DNA of 64,000 nt from Thermococcus profundus (GTDB lineage Archaea > Methanobacteriota_B > Thermococci > Thermococcales > Thermococcaceae): positions 1,550,001 to 1,614,000 of the forward strand of contig NZ_CP014862.1 in assembly GCF_002214585.1 (NCBI RefSeq). Reading direction: 5' to 3'. The notes beneath the pieces were generated by a model, which saw nothing but the letters and a program-made list of their open reading frames with translations, did no database searches and was not told the origin of the DNA. This document shows, one piece after another, positions 1 to 8,748 of this stretch; position 1 is the stretch's first letter, and each line of letters begins with the position of its first letter. A program made the position numbers and the translations under genes.

Positions 1-300
1 GCTAACATCGCGATAAACGCTGGACTTGCAAACCCTGAGAAGCCGGTGGTCGTTCTAGCCGACAGCGACGAGGATGAGAACCTTGTGAAGGGCTCCGCTC
101 GAACCACGGAGAAGGCCCTAAAGAAGGGCTACCATTTGGGAGAAGCCCTCAGGGAAGTGGCAGAAAAGCTCGGCGGAGAAGGCGGCGGACACGCGATAGC
201 CGCTGGGATAAGGTTCCCCAAGGGCAGGATCGACGAGTTCATAAAGCTGTTCAACGAGGCCCTCAAGAGACAGGTGGAGAGTGAGAACAGTGGAGATTGA
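1..300 (+). CDS. DHH-family single-strand nuclease (archaeal RecJ/GAN type), C-terminal fragment
   Basis: The reading frame is open from the first base, so this is the 3' end of a longer gene cut by the window edge. About 99 residues are visible. They contain the DHHA1 signature GGGHAIAAG followed by a typical terminal helix, which is the substrate-binding lobe of DHH phosphoesterases. In Thermococcales a RecJ-like nuclease called GAN, which binds GINS in the replisome and degrades single-stranded DNA 5' to 3', is encoded beside ribosomal protein genes, and the following Pcc1 and eS1 genes fit that neighbourhood. The catalytic DHH lobe lies outside the window, so activity cannot be checked. 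The stop codon overlaps the start of the next gene, suggesting co-transcription. Confidence 0.75.
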   Translation, partial: ANIAINAGLANPEKPVVVLADSDEDENLVKGSARTTEKALKKGYHLGEALREVAEKLGGEGGGHAIAAGIRFPKGRIDEFIKLFNEALKRQVESENSGD

Positions 301-550
301 AGCCAGGGTTGAGATAACGTGGCACTATGGAGACGAGGAGAGGGCGAGGGCCATCGCAGAGGCTATACAGGTGGACAACGAGGGCATGCCCGAGGGCCTA
401 AAGAAAAGTTTAAATTTGGAAACCCGATGGGTTGATGGAGCCGTCGGGACAAAGGTTAAATACCGGGGTGAGATTGATACACTCATCAAGGCGCTTGATG
501 ATCTGGTGTTTTCGATCAAGATCGCCGAGGAAATGACCGAAAAGGTGTGA
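290..550 (+). CDS. pcc1: KEOPS complex subunit Pcc1
   Basis: A small 86-residue protein with the Pcc1 pattern: beta strand, helix, a central strand with '[17 protein letters not shown]', and a C-terminal helix. Pcc1 is the dimerisation subunit of KEOPS, which with Kae1, Bud32 and Cgi121 makes threonylcarbamoyladenosine at position 37 of ANN-decoding tRNAs in the cytoplasm. I chose GTG at 290 because GGTGGAG at 273-279 is then correctly spaced; an in-frame GTG at 281 lies too close to it. The gene overlaps the preceding nuclease by 11 bases and is followed after 15 bases by eS1, so all three are probably one translation-linked operon. Confidence 0.85.
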   Translation: MEIEARVEITWHYGDEERARAIAEAIQVDNEGMPEGLKKSLNLETRWVDGAVGTKVKYRGEIDTLIKALDDLVFSIKIAEEMTEKV

Positions 551-565
551 AGTGGAGGTGTTAAG

Positions 566-1168
566 ATGGCGAAAGCTAATCCGAGAAAGAGGGCCGCCGC
601 GGCCAAGGACAAGTGGAAGATGAAGGAGTGGTTCGTCGTTTACGCTCCCGACTTCTTTGGGAGCAAGGAGATCGGTCTGACTCCAGCTGACGAACCTGAG
701 AAGGTCATAGGAAGGGTCGTCGAGACTACTCTGAAGGATCTCACTGGGGACTTCACCAAGGGCCACGTGAAGCTCTACTTCCAGGTCTACGACGTCAAGG
801 GCCAGAACGCCTACACCAAGTTCAAGGGCCACAACCTCGCCAGGAGCTACATAAGATCCCTCGTCAGGAGGAGAACCACCAGGGTCGACGGCATATTCAA
901 CGTCACCACCAAGGACGGCTACAAGCTCCGCGTCATGGGCATGGTCATAGCCTACAGGAGGATCCAGACCAGCCAGGAGAGGGCCATCAGGGAGATCATA
1001 AGGGAAATAATCTACAAGAAGGCCGAGGAGCTCAACTTCGCCGACTTCGTCCTCCAGTCGGTCAACGGCCAGATAGCCAGCGAGATCGCCAAGGAGGCCA
1101 GAAAGATCTACCCGATAAAGAGGGCGGAAGTCAGGAAGATAAAGGTTCTCGCCGAGCCCGAGGCCTGA
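566..1168 (+). CDS. rps3ae: 30S ribosomal protein eS1 (S3Ae)
   Basis: 200 residues, the normal archaeal length. The N-terminus is short and basic ([20 protein letters not shown]), followed by '[20 protein letters not shown]', a hallmark of S3Ae, and '[19 protein letters not shown]' in the middle. The protein belongs to the platform of the small ribosomal subunit near the mRNA exit. The start ATG has a strong GGAGGTG ribosome site at 554-560. Codon use is strongly biased to C- and G-ending codons as expected of a highly expressed gene. No promoter is evident directly upstream, so it is probably read from further upstream with pcc1. Confidence 0.97.
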   Translation: MAKANPRKRAAAAKDKWKMKEWFVVYAPDFFGSKEIGLTPADEPEKVIGRVVETTLKDLTGDFTKGHVKLYFQVYDVKGQNAYTKFKGHNLARSYIRSLVRRRTTRVDGIFNVTTKDGYKLRVMGMVIAYRRIQTSQERAIREIIREIIYKKAEELNFADFVLQSVNGQIASEIAKEARKIYPIKRAEVRKIKVLAEPEA

Positions 1169-1270
1169 AGGCCTCACCACAGTTCTTCTTTTCTACCGCG
1201 TTAGCGGGATCGTTCTGTTGGCGGCTTATTAGCCCCAGTTGTAAAAATGGACGGTCAACCCTTCCAAAAC

Positions 1271-1279
1271 CCTTAAATA
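1271..1279 (+). promoter_or_regulatory. TATA box of the TET aminopeptidase gene
   Basis: CCTTAAATA preceded by A-rich bases, about 46 bases before the ATG at 1325. The predicted transcription start near 1300 leaves a short leader holding the ribosome site AAAGGAGG at 1309-1316. Confidence 0.6.
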
Positions 1280-1293
1280 CCGAGATGCCATCA

Positions 1294-1311
1294 TTTAGAT
1301 GGACATCTAAA
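1294..1311. repeat. Perfect 7-bp inverted repeat at the predicted transcription start
   Basis: TTTAGAT at 1294-1300 and ATCTAAA at 1305-1311 are perfect inverted repeats separated by GGAC. The repeat lies between the TATA box and the ribosome site, where archaeal repressors often bind. The right arm runs into the ribosome site, so it could also form an RNA stem-loop that hides it. Function is unproven. Confidence 0.4.
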
Positions 1312-1324
1312 GGAGGCGAAAGCC

Positions 1325-2362
1325 ATGGTGGATATAGAGCTGCTCAAGAAAATCGTTGAAGCCCCGGGCGTTTCTGGATACGAGTTCCTAGGAATAAGGG
1401 ACGTCGTCATCGAGGAGCTGAAGCCCGTCGTTGACGAGATATACGTCGACAAGCTCGGCAACGTCATAGCCCACAAGAAAGGGAACGGACCAAAGATAAT
1501 GATAGCCGCCCACATGGACAAAATAGGGGTTATGGTCAACCACATAGACAAGCAGGGCTACCTCCACGTGGTTCCGATAGGAGGCGTTGATCCAAGAACC
1601 CTCGTCGCCCAGAGGATAAGGTTCTTCACGGAGAAGGGCGAGCGCTACGGCGTCGTCGGCCACATCCCGCCGCACATCCAGAAGCCAGAGGACAGGAAGA
1701 AGGCGGCCGACTGGGATACCATAGTTGTGGACGTTGGAGTTGACAGCCAGGAGGAGGCCGAGGAGCTCGGCTTCCGCGTTGGAACCGTCGGTGAGTTCGC
1801 TCCCGCGTTCGTTCAGCTCAACGAGAACCGCATAGCCACCCCGTACCTCGACGACCGCGTTTGCCTCTACACGATGATAGAGGCCGCCAAGAGGCTTGAG
1901 AGCCACGAAGCGGACATATACTTCGTTGCCAGCGTTCAGGAAGAGGTTGGCCTTAGGGGAGCGCGCGTTGCGAGCTACGCGATAGACCCGGAGATTGGAA
2001 TAGCCATGGACGTCACGTTCGCCAAGCAGGTCGGCGACAAGGGCAAGATCGTTCCCAAGCTCGGTGGCGGCCCGGTCATGGACGTCGGCCCGAACATAAA
2101 CCCCAAGGTTCGCGCCTTCGCCGACGAGGTGGCGAAGAAGTACGGCATAGAGCTCCAGGTCGAGGCCTCCCCGAGACCGACGGGAACCGACGCCAACATA
2201 ATGCAGATCAACAGGGAGGGCGTCGCAACGGCGGTGTTAAGCGTCCCGATAAGGTACATGCACAGCCAGGTCGAGACGGCTGATCTGAGGGACATAGACA
2301 AGACCATCGAGTTCGCGAAGCACTTCCTCGAAGAGCTTAAGCCGATGGATCTTACACCCTGA
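1325..2362 (+). CDS. M42-family TET aminopeptidase, TET3-like (lysine-preferring)
   Basis: 345 residues. The dinuclear-metal site of the M42 family can be read off: His63 in AAHMDKIG, Asp176 in TPYLDDRV, catalytic Glu206/Glu207 in VQEEVGLRG, Asp229 in AMDVTF and His313 in [10 protein letters not shown] enzymes assemble as 12-subunit hollow tetrahedra that trim peptides released by the proteasome in the cytoplasm. Segments such as [16 protein letters not shown] and [13 protein letters not shown] match my memory of Pyrococcus TET3, the lysine-preferring paralogue, better than TET1 or TET2; that assignment is inference. The gene has its own TATA box and a strong ribosome site, and appears monocistronic. 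Confidence 0.93.
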   Translation: MVDIELLKKIVEAPGVSGYEFLGIRDVVIEELKPVVDEIYVDKLGNVIAHKKGNGPKIMIAAHMDKIGVMVNHIDKQGYLHVVPIGGVDPRTLVAQRIRFFTEKGERYGVVGHIPPHIQKPEDRKKAADWDTIVVDVGVDSQEEAEELGFRVGTVGEFAPAFVQLNENRIATPYLDDRVCLYTMIEAAKRLESHEADIYFVASVQEEVGLRGARVASYAIDPEIGIAMDVTFAKQVGDKGKIVPKLGGGPVMDVGPNINPKVRAFADEVAKKYGIELQVEASPRPTGTDANIMQINREGVATAVLSVPIRYMHSQVETADLRDIDKTIEFAKHFLEELKPMDLTP

Positions 2363-2373
2363 ACACTTGTTCC

Positions 2374-2388
2374 GCGAAAGGTTTATTT
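2374..2388 (+). promoter_or_regulatory. BRE/TATA element of the archaemetzincin operon
   Basis: CGAAAGGTTTATTTC, a classic Thermococcales BRE plus TATA box, about 35 bases before the first gene. The predicted start near 2410 leaves almost no leader, so the first gene may be leaderless or nearly so. Confidence 0.6.
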
Positions 2389-2421
2389 CTCTCTCCTTCC
2401 ATTTTAGTATGGTGTTTGCGG

Positions 2422-2811
2422 GTGAGTATAGAATACGTCGAGGAGAGCCTAAATCTTGTGAGGAGCTCAATGCCTTCCACGGCCGAAGAATTTGAAAACC
2501 TAGGGCTTCTCAAGGACGGGATCTACAAGAGGCTTGAATTCTCCATTCAGCTCATTTTGGACACCCTCTCCGCCATTGGGCGTAAGAATGGAATAATAGC
2601 CGTTTCATATGCTGATATGATAGCGGGCCTGAAGGAGAGGGGAATCCTGCCGGAAGAGCTTGCGGAAAAGGCTTCCTTTCTGAAAGACCTCAGGGAGATC
2701 CTCATCTACGATTACGATCTGATGGACGATGGGATAGCGTTCAGGAACATGGACGAGTACCTGGAACACATAGAGTCGCTCCTGAATTTCATCAGGGGTG
2801 CAGTGGGATGA
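2422..2811 (+). CDS. HEPN/HepT-like (DUF86) protein lacking the catalytic histidine
   Basis: 129 residues, all helical. The fold and the sequence DLREILIYDYD resemble the HepT/DUF86 signature RNxLVHxY of HEPN ribonucleases, but the histidine of the R-x4-H active site is a tyrosine here (Arg91, Tyr96). No MntA-type nucleotidyltransferase partner lies nearby; instead the stop codon overlaps the archaemetzincin start by four bases, indicating translational coupling. A catalytically dead HEPN domain would more likely be a structural or regulatory partner than a toxin. GTG 2422 was chosen; a TTG six bases upstream is also possible and no clear ribosome site decides between them. Confidence 0.6.
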   Translation: MSIEYVEESLNLVRSSMPSTAEEFENLGLLKDGIYKRLEFSIQLILDTLSAIGRKNGIIAVSYADMIAGLKERGILPEELAEKASFLKDLREILIYDYDLMDDGIAFRNMDEYLEHIESLLNFIRGAVG

Positions 2812-3362
2812 TCTTGATAGTCCCGATAGGAGGCGTGGAGCGATACGTGGTCACTGAGACGGCCCGTTTCGTTGGGGAGTACTACTCCAGTTTCGGGATG
2901 AGGGTTGGGATATCCCAAGGGATCCCGGATACAACCTTTTTTGATGCATACAACCCCAGAAGAAGGCAGTTTCTGGGGAGATCCTTTCTTCCGAGGCTGG
3001 CCTCTTTGGGAGAAGAGCAAAGAGCAGATGCGGTTTTGGGCATCACGTCCCTTGATCTCTACGAGGAGGGCCTGAACTTCATCTTCGGTCTGGCCCATCC
3101 AGGGCTGAGGGCGGCGGTCGTTTCCCTTCACCGCCTCAGACCCGAGTTCTATGGGGAAACACCAAACGAGACACTTCTTGTGGAGAGAACCGTAAAAGAA
3201 GCCATGCACGAACTCGGGCACGTCTTCGGCCTGGCCCACTGCCCGAACGTCAGGTGCGTCATGCACTTCTCAAACTCAATCATAGACACCGATATGAAAA
3301 GTCCCTACTACTGCGATGCCTGCAGGTCAAAGCTGGAGAAAAATTTGGAGGGAATGGAATGA
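2808..3362 (+). CDS. amzA: Archaemetzincin metalloprotease
   Basis: 184 residues, typical for archaeal AmzA. The metzincin zinc site HELGHVFGLAHC is followed by CVM and two CxxC-like cysteines (YYCDACRSK), giving the archaemetzincin pattern with its extra structural zinc. The family are zinc-dependent proteases of unknown physiological substrate; there is no signal peptide, so it should be cytoplasmic. It is sandwiched, with four-base overlaps on both sides, between a HEPN-like protein and a CYTH protein, so all three are probably made together. Confidence 0.93.
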   Translation: MILIVPIGGVERYVVTETARFVGEYYSSFGMRVGISQGIPDTTFFDAYNPRRRQFLGRSFLPRLASLGEEQRADAVLGITSLDLYEEGLNFIFGLAHPGLRAAVVSLHRLRPEFYGETPNETLLVERTVKEAMHELGHVFGLAHCPNVRCVMHFSNSIIDTDMKSPYYCDACRSKLEKNLEGME

Positions 3363-3928
3363 TCGAGGTCGAGCTGAAAGGCTACGCGAACGACGAGATA
3401 TTCGAAAGGGTCAGGAGGGAGTTCACCCTCGTTAGAAAGGAGTACCACGAGGACACCTACTACCAGCACCCGTGCAGGGACTTCTCCAAAACAGATGAAG
3501 CCCTGAGGATAAGGCTGAGGAGGTTCAACGGCCACTTCGAGGCATTCATGACGTACAAGGGTCCGAAGCTCAATGAGGAGTCCAAGACGAGGGAGGAGAT
3601 CGAGGTTCCGCTCACCGATCCCGACGAGCACGCCAGGATCCTCGAAAAGCTCGGCTTTCTTGAGGTGCTCACTGTTCACAAGGTTAGAGAAAAGTACTAC
3701 GTTGAGAAAGGTGTAGTCATAACCCTCGACGAGGTCGAAGACCTCGGGAAGTTCATCGAGATCGAGGCCCTGGTTGAGGAAGGGGAGGAAATTGAGGGAA
3801 AGGTGAAGTACCTGAAATCTATTCTGGAAAGGCTTGGAGTCAGAGAGTTCGAGAGGAGGTCGTATCTGGAGCTGATACTGGAGAGAGCGGGGCATGGGGA
3901 AGCTGGACGAACTCTTCGGGATAGTTGA
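3359..3928 (+). CDS. CYTH-domain protein (class IV adenylate cyclase / triphosphate-tunnel family)
   Basis: 189 residues. The N-terminal IEVELKG contains the ExExK motif that opens CYTH domains; alternating charged strands follow (RIRLRRF, FMTYKGPK, REEIEVPL, VITLDEVEDLGKFIEIE), matching the eight-stranded tunnel that binds triphosphates and metal. Archaeal members include CyaB-like class IV adenylyl cyclases and tripolyphosphatases; the substrate here cannot be told. The start ATG at 3359 overlaps the archaemetzincin stop (ATGA). The frame is open further upstream, but the family starts at this MIEVELK. Confidence 0.87.
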   Translation: MIEVELKGYANDEIFERVRREFTLVRKEYHEDTYYQHPCRDFSKTDEALRIRLRRFNGHFEAFMTYKGPKLNEESKTREEIEVPLTDPDEHARILEKLGFLEVLTVHKVREKYYVEKGVVITLDEVEDLGKFIEIEALVEEGEEIEGKVKYLKSILERLGVREFERRSYLELILERAGHGEAGRTLRDS

Positions 3929-4736
3929 AAGGGAGGACAAGAAGTCGGATCTGGAGAGGATCGAAACCATAGAGGAGCTGGTTAGCTCGGAGGAGTTTCA
4001 AAGGGCCATCTCAGAGCTGGAGAGGGTCAAGAAGGACGAGAACATATACGTGGGTGCAGAGATAATAATCAAGGGGCTGTCCAAACCGGATCTCCTTACA
4101 GACCGGGCTTCAATCTCAGCATACCTAAAGGAGCTCATACCAATAATCAACGGCGTAAACAGCTGGAGGTACAGGGCCATTCTCATGGCAGACGTGGCGA
4201 TGGCCTTCTACGAGATCGGAGACGAGTTCAACGGGGATCTGGCTTTAAAAACCGCCATAAACCTAGCCTATGCGGCGGGGGAGGACGTCCTCGTTGAAAT
4301 CCTGAGGGAGCTTATACGCAGGGGAATGCTGGATAAAGGCTCCTACGCGTTCTCCCTGGTGAGGGACAGGAAGAAGATTGACTTTCTCCTGAGCCAGCTT
4401 GTGGAGTTCTTCTACCTAGCAGGGGACTATGAAAAGGCCAGGGCGGCACTCCACCACATTCAAGACCCGTTTCACAGGTCGGTGGCCCTCTACCGGCTGG
4501 CACTGATAGAATCCTCTCGGGATAAAAATAAAGCATTGGTGCTTTTGGAGGAAGCAACGAAAAGCGCGGAGAAAATCCAAAACAAACACGCGAGGCTGGA
4601 GCTTCTTATAAAGCTGAGCGACCTCAAAGGCCAGCTGACAGGGGAAGGAGTGAGTCTGAAGGAGATCCTGAAAAAGAACTCATCACCTCCTTCTTCCCAG
4701 CATGGCGAGAACGCTCACGATGAAGACCAGTATTGA
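3894..4736 (+). CDS. Helical-repeat (TPR/SEL-like) protein of unknown function
   Basis: 280 residues, predicted almost wholly as helix pairs. Repeating units show the pattern 'DYEKARAALHHIQDPFHRSV', i.e. paired helices with DP and R-x-x-A at the turns, as in tetratricopeptide-like scaffolds. No catalytic motif or membrane segment is visible. It overlaps the CYTH gene by 35 bases, so it belongs to the same operon. A similar protein is encoded at 60348-61634. The last 18 residues, a polar tail rich in Ser, His and Asp, lie antisense to the end of trkH and look like a poorly constrained extension. Confidence 0.55.
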   Translation: MGKLDELFGIVEREDKKSDLERIETIEELVSSEEFQRAISELERVKKDENIYVGAEIIIKGLSKPDLLTDRASISAYLKELIPIINGVNSWRYRAILMADVAMAFYEIGDEFNGDLALKTAINLAYAAGEDVLVEILRELIRRGMLDKGSYAFSLVRDRKKIDFLLSQLVEFFYLAGDYEKARAALHHIQDPFHRSVALYRLALIESSRDKNKALVLLEEATKSAEKIQNKHARLELLIKLSDLKGQLTGEGVSLKEILKKNSSPPSSQHGENAHDEDQY

Positions 4737-6155
4737 GAAGATCTCAAGCCTGCCCACCCACATGAGGATTATCAGGACGGTCTTGACGTCCGCGGGGAGG
4801 AATGGGGAGGTTATGCCAACGCTCAGACCAACGTTTCCCTGGGCTGAGGAGGCCTCAAAAAACGCATCAACTAAGGGAACTTTAACCCTCACCATGATGT
4901 AGAGCGTCCCAGCGAGGAGGAAAGCGAGATAGGTCATCGTGAACCCAGTGACCTCCTGGAGATCCTCGGATGTGAAGACGTAGCTCCCGACCTTGCGTTT
5001 TATCACCGCCCCCCTCGGAAGGAGGGACTGCTGTATGGTCCACTTAAGGCTCTCGTACATGAGGGTAAAGCGGATGAGCTTTATACCTCCTGCGGTGCTT
5101 CCAGCACCACCACCCACAACCATCAGGAGACCGATTATGAACTTTGAGAGTTCAGGATACTTGGAGAGATCGGCTATCCCAAAGCCCGTACATGTGATCG
5201 CCGAAACAGCGTGGAATACAGCCTGACGGAGGGAATCGGCGACGGTATCACCGTACTGTACCAGACCGTAGGCTATGAACGCTATGGCGGGTATGAGGAA
5301 GATGAACATGTACCTAACCTGGATATCATCAAAAAACGGACCGAGCCGCTTTTCTTTGAATATCTTGTAGTGAACCGTGAAGTTGACGGCACCCATTATC
5401 ATGAGGAATATTGTCACCGCCTCAATGCTCATGCTGTGGAAGTAGCCGATGCTGGCGTCGTGGCTGCTCATACCGCCCGTGCCCAGTCCTGTCATGGAGT
5501 GGGTCAAGGCATCGAAGAGGTTCATCCCGTTTATGTAGTAGAGGTACGTCCCGAGGAGGGTCAGAACGAAGTAGATCTGAAAGATGACCTTAGCGGTGTT
5601 GGCGAGGTTGGGGAGGATCCTCTCGCTCCTGGCCTCGGCGCGGTAGAGCCTCGCGGCGGCAACACCGGGCCGGATGAGAACCGTCAAAGCGACGAGGACT
5701 ATGCCTATCCCGCCGAGCCACTGCATCCAGGCGCGCCAGAAGAGGAGTATCCTGGGGTAACTCTCTAGGTGGCTCATCATGGTGAGGCCGGTTCCAGTCC
5801 ACGCGCTCATGCTCTCAAAGTAGGAATCTATGAGGGTCATACCCGCTATCCTCATAAAGGGAACCACGCTCAGAAACGAAGCGAACAGCCATATAAAAGC
5901 GGCAGATATCATGGCCTGCCTCAGGTTAACGTCCTCTATTCTCTCCTGGTGTCTCGACAGCCACGCCCCGAAAAGGATGCTCAAGAAACCGGGAACAGCG
6001 AAGTAGTAAACGTACCTGACCTCCGAGGGGTAGAACCAGACGAGAAGAACCGGGACTAGGTAAGCCACTCCCACACCCACGAGGATGGCACCGATTAGAT
6101 TCCTAACAACGAAGAGGTCATCGGCCAGGTTCACGTATCTCCGGAACTCTAGCAT
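4683..6155 (-). CDS. trkH: Trk-type potassium uptake channel subunit TrkH
   Basis: 490 residues with about ten membrane segments arranged as four M1-P-M2 repeats. The pore loops are readable: SAWTGTGLTMMS, SMTGLGTGGMSS, SAITCTGFGIAD and SSAQGNVGLSVG, with the conserved GGGAGSTAGGIKLIR between. TrkH forms the K+-conducting dimer in the membrane and is normally gated by the RCK protein TrkA. No full TrkA lies in the window, although two PhoU-TrkA_C proteins do at 13.9-15.1 kb. I chose ATG 6155, which follows GGTGA and starts with 'MLEFRRYVNLADDLFVVRNL'; an open extension upstream is not family-like. Its 3' end overlaps the convergent gene by 54 bases. Confidence 0.93.
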   Translation of the reverse strand: MLEFRRYVNLADDLFVVRNLIGAILVGVGVAYLVPVLLVWFYPSEVRYVYYFAVPGFLSILFGAWLSRHQERIEDVNLRQAMISAAFIWLFASFLSVVPFMRIAGMTLIDSYFESMSAWTGTGLTMMSHLESYPRILLFWRAWMQWLGGIGIVLVALTVLIRPGVAAARLYRAEARSERILPNLANTAKVIFQIYFVLTLLGTYLYYINGMNLFDALTHSMTGLGTGGMSSHDASIGYFHSMSIEAVTIFLMIMGAVNFTVHYKIFKEKRLGPFFDDIQVRYMFIFLIPAIAFIAYGLVQYGDTVADSLRQAVFHAVSAITCTGFGIADLSKYPELSKFIIGLLMVVGGGAGSTAGGIKLIRFTLMYESLKWTIQQSLLPRGAVIKRKVGSYVFTSEDLQEVTGFTMTYLAFLLAGTLYIMVRVKVPLVDAFFEASSAQGNVGLSVGITSPFLPADVKTVLIILMWVGRLEIFSILVFIVSVLAMLGRRR

Positions 6156-6185
6156 CGCTTCACCGCAATATGAAGGAGGGCTGAG

Positions 6186-6197
6186 AATAAAAGGTTT
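6186..6197 (-). promoter_or_regulatory. TATA box of trkH
   Basis: Read on the minus strand: AACCTTTTATTC, about 32-40 bases before the chosen ATG at 6155. Confidence 0.5.
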
Positions 6198-6250
6198 TCG
6201 AGCTGAGCCCTCCCGACCGAAGGACGGTTGCTTAAAAGGAAAGATCAAAA

Positions 6251-7179
<929 letters not shown>

Positions 7180-7297
7180 GGTATTTTCTCCCTTTCATTG
7201 ACATTTCTTTCCGAGGGATAGGAATTTGCAGGGCAAAATCTCCGAAGTGCTGGGATAATTCCCTGAAAGTCCACAGAACGGAAAAAGGCTCGGCAGT

Positions 7298-7384
7298 TGG
7301 CGCCGGGGCAGGGATTTGAACCCTGGTGGGCGGACGCCCACGGGATCTCGAGTCCCGCGCCTTCCCAGGCTAGGCTACCCCGGC
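7298..7384 (-). tRNA. tRNA-Ser (anticodon CGA)
   Basis: Minus strand. The acceptor stem GCCGGGG pairs with CCCCGGC, followed by discriminator G and an encoded CCA. The anticodon loop CTCGAGA is closed by CGGGA/TCCCG and gives anticodon CGA at 7350-7348. A long variable arm (GGGCG/CGCCC) makes it a type II tRNA, and the T arm contains GGTTCAAATCC. It reads UCG serine codons. No intron is seen. Confidence 0.95.
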
Positions 7385-7405
7385 GCGTTTCTGGGTTGGA
7401 GATCC

Positions 7406-7417
7406 GGTTTTATAAAT
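7406..7417 (-). promoter_or_regulatory. TATA box of tRNA-Ser
   Basis: Read on the minus strand: ATTTATAAAACC, an excellent TATA box about 25-30 bases upstream of the tRNA 5' end. Confidence 0.7.
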
Positions 7418-7470
7418 CTTTCCGCGAAAGTTTTATTAACCCAAACTTACTAAAATGTTCCGGTTGCAAA

Positions 7471-7479
7471 GGTTTAAAT
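7471..7479 (+). promoter_or_regulatory. TATA box of the CBS-domain gene
   Basis: GGTTTAAAT preceded by CAAA, about 45 bases before the ATG at 7519; the ribosome site GGAGGTGG lies at 7507-7514. A second candidate, CGAAAGTTTTATTAA at 7425-7439, is further away. Confidence 0.5.
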
Positions 7480-7518
7480 TGATGGGCACCCTAGTAAATA
7501 TTGAAAGGAGGTGGCAGC

Positions 7519-8691
7519 ATGGTCGGAATTCTTGTGCAGGAGGTTATGACAGACAGGTTCCAGAAGATAGACATCGACGCCCCGCTTTCTGAGGCGATCG
7601 GAATATTCGAAAAGGAAGATCCAGATCTGATTCTCGTGTTCGACGGGAACCTGTACAAGGGAGTCCTGACACAGGATTTGATAATTAGATCCCACCTCAA
7701 GTGGGACCCGACGAAGGCCAAAGTTAGGGATGTTTACAAGCCCGCACCCGTTATAAAGCCCGATGAGGATCTCAGCAAGGCTGCAAAGCTCATGCTGGAG
7801 GTTGATCTACGCTCACTGCCCGTTGGGGAGTCAAAGAAAGAGATAATCGGAGTAATAAGCGATATAACCCTTCTAGAGCGTGTATCCCAGGAGGAATTTG
7901 GGAAGGAGAAGGTAGAGGCCCACATGACGAAGGACGTTATCACGCTCCTGCCCGACGACACGGTGGCAAAGGCCCTCGCCACCATGCGCGACAACGCCAT
8001 ATCAAGGATCCCGATAGTCAACGAAGAGGGAAAGATTGAAGGTTTAGTCACCCTCCACGACCTCATCATACGCTTCATCAAGCCCCGCTTCAAGGCCCAG
8101 GCGGGAGAGGTAGCCGGCGAGAAGATACCGCCATTCAGCATGCCGCTCCGCGACGTTATGATCAGGGGCGTTATAACCATCCACCCAGAAGCAAAGGTCA
8201 GAGAGGCCGTGGAGACTATGAAGGACAACAACATAGACGGCCTCGTCGTCACCAACGAAGACAACAAGGTCGTTGGAATCCTCACGGTTAAAGACCTTCT
8301 CCTGCCGATATCAAAGATGACGGAGAAAGAGGCGCGCTTCTACCTCCAGCTCGCTGGGGATGCGCACATACTAAGCGACTTCACAAGGGAGAGGATAATC
8401 AGCGACATCAGAAAGTTCGTTGACGGCTACGAGGACATCCTCGGCCAGGAGGGAATGATCTACCTCTACATCCGCAGGTTCAGGGAGAAGTTCAGGGGAG
8501 TCCACCTCTATCAGGCCAGGATGAGGATAGTGACCGACAAGGGCGTATTCGTGGCCACGGGGGAGACATGGGGAGCGATTCAGGCCGTCCACGACGCCCT
8601 TAGGGCGATAGAGAGGCAGCTTCTCCAGAAGGCTGAACTCGAAAAGGACCTCAGGTACGCAAAGCGCTTCCTTGAGAAGCTCGAATTTTGA
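7519..8691 (+). CDS. Four-CBS protein fused to an HPF/S30AE-like C-terminal domain
   Basis: 390 residues. Four CBS units can be traced (about 1-60, 65-125, 130-190 and 210-265), e.g. 'VQEVMTDRFQKIDIDAPLSE', 'VEAHMTKDVITLLPDDTVAK' and 'LRDVMIRGVITIHPEAKVRE'. CBS tandems bind adenine nucleotides. Residues about 275-390 (FYLQLAGDAHILSDFTRER..., then a strand with RMRIVTDKGVFVATGET and a helix AVHDALRAIERQLLQK) have the beta-alpha-beta-beta-beta-alpha order of ribosome-hibernation factors. This suggests an energy-sensing ribosome factor, which is inference. ATG 7519 follows GGAGGTGG with good spacing. The gene is monocistronic. Confidence 0.8.
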   Translation: MVGILVQEVMTDRFQKIDIDAPLSEAIGIFEKEDPDLILVFDGNLYKGVLTQDLIIRSHLKWDPTKAKVRDVYKPAPVIKPDEDLSKAAKLMLEVDLRSLPVGESKKEIIGVISDITLLERVSQEEFGKEKVEAHMTKDVITLLPDDTVAKALATMRDNAISRIPIVNEEGKIEGLVTLHDLIIRFIKPRFKAQAGEVAGEKIPPFSMPLRDVMIRGVITIHPEAKVREAVETMKDNNIDGLVVTNEDNKVVGILTVKDLLLPISKMTEKEARFYLQLAGDAHILSDFTRERIISDIRKFVDGYEDILGQEGMIYLYIRRFREKFRGVHLYQARMRIVTDKGVFVATGETWGAIQAVHDALRAIERQLLQKAELEKDLRYAKRFLEKLEF

Positions 8692-8748
8692 TCCTTCCTT
8701 TTCTTCCCTATCACGCTTTTTGACAAAATTTGAACAAAATTGGAAAGT

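Noticed and set aside
410-1180. Long open frame antisense to eS1 and Pcc1
   Set aside because: It mirrors strongly biased codons of the ribosomal-protein gene, has low-complexity sequence and no ribosome site.
1169-1270. C/D box small RNA in the space after eS1
   Set aside because: I looked for RUGAUGA and CUGA boxes with the right spacing here and in other gaps and did not find a convincing set.
7297-7482. Short plus-strand open frame across the tRNA-Ser gene
   Set aside because: The sequence is explained by the tRNA and its promoter on the minus strand.
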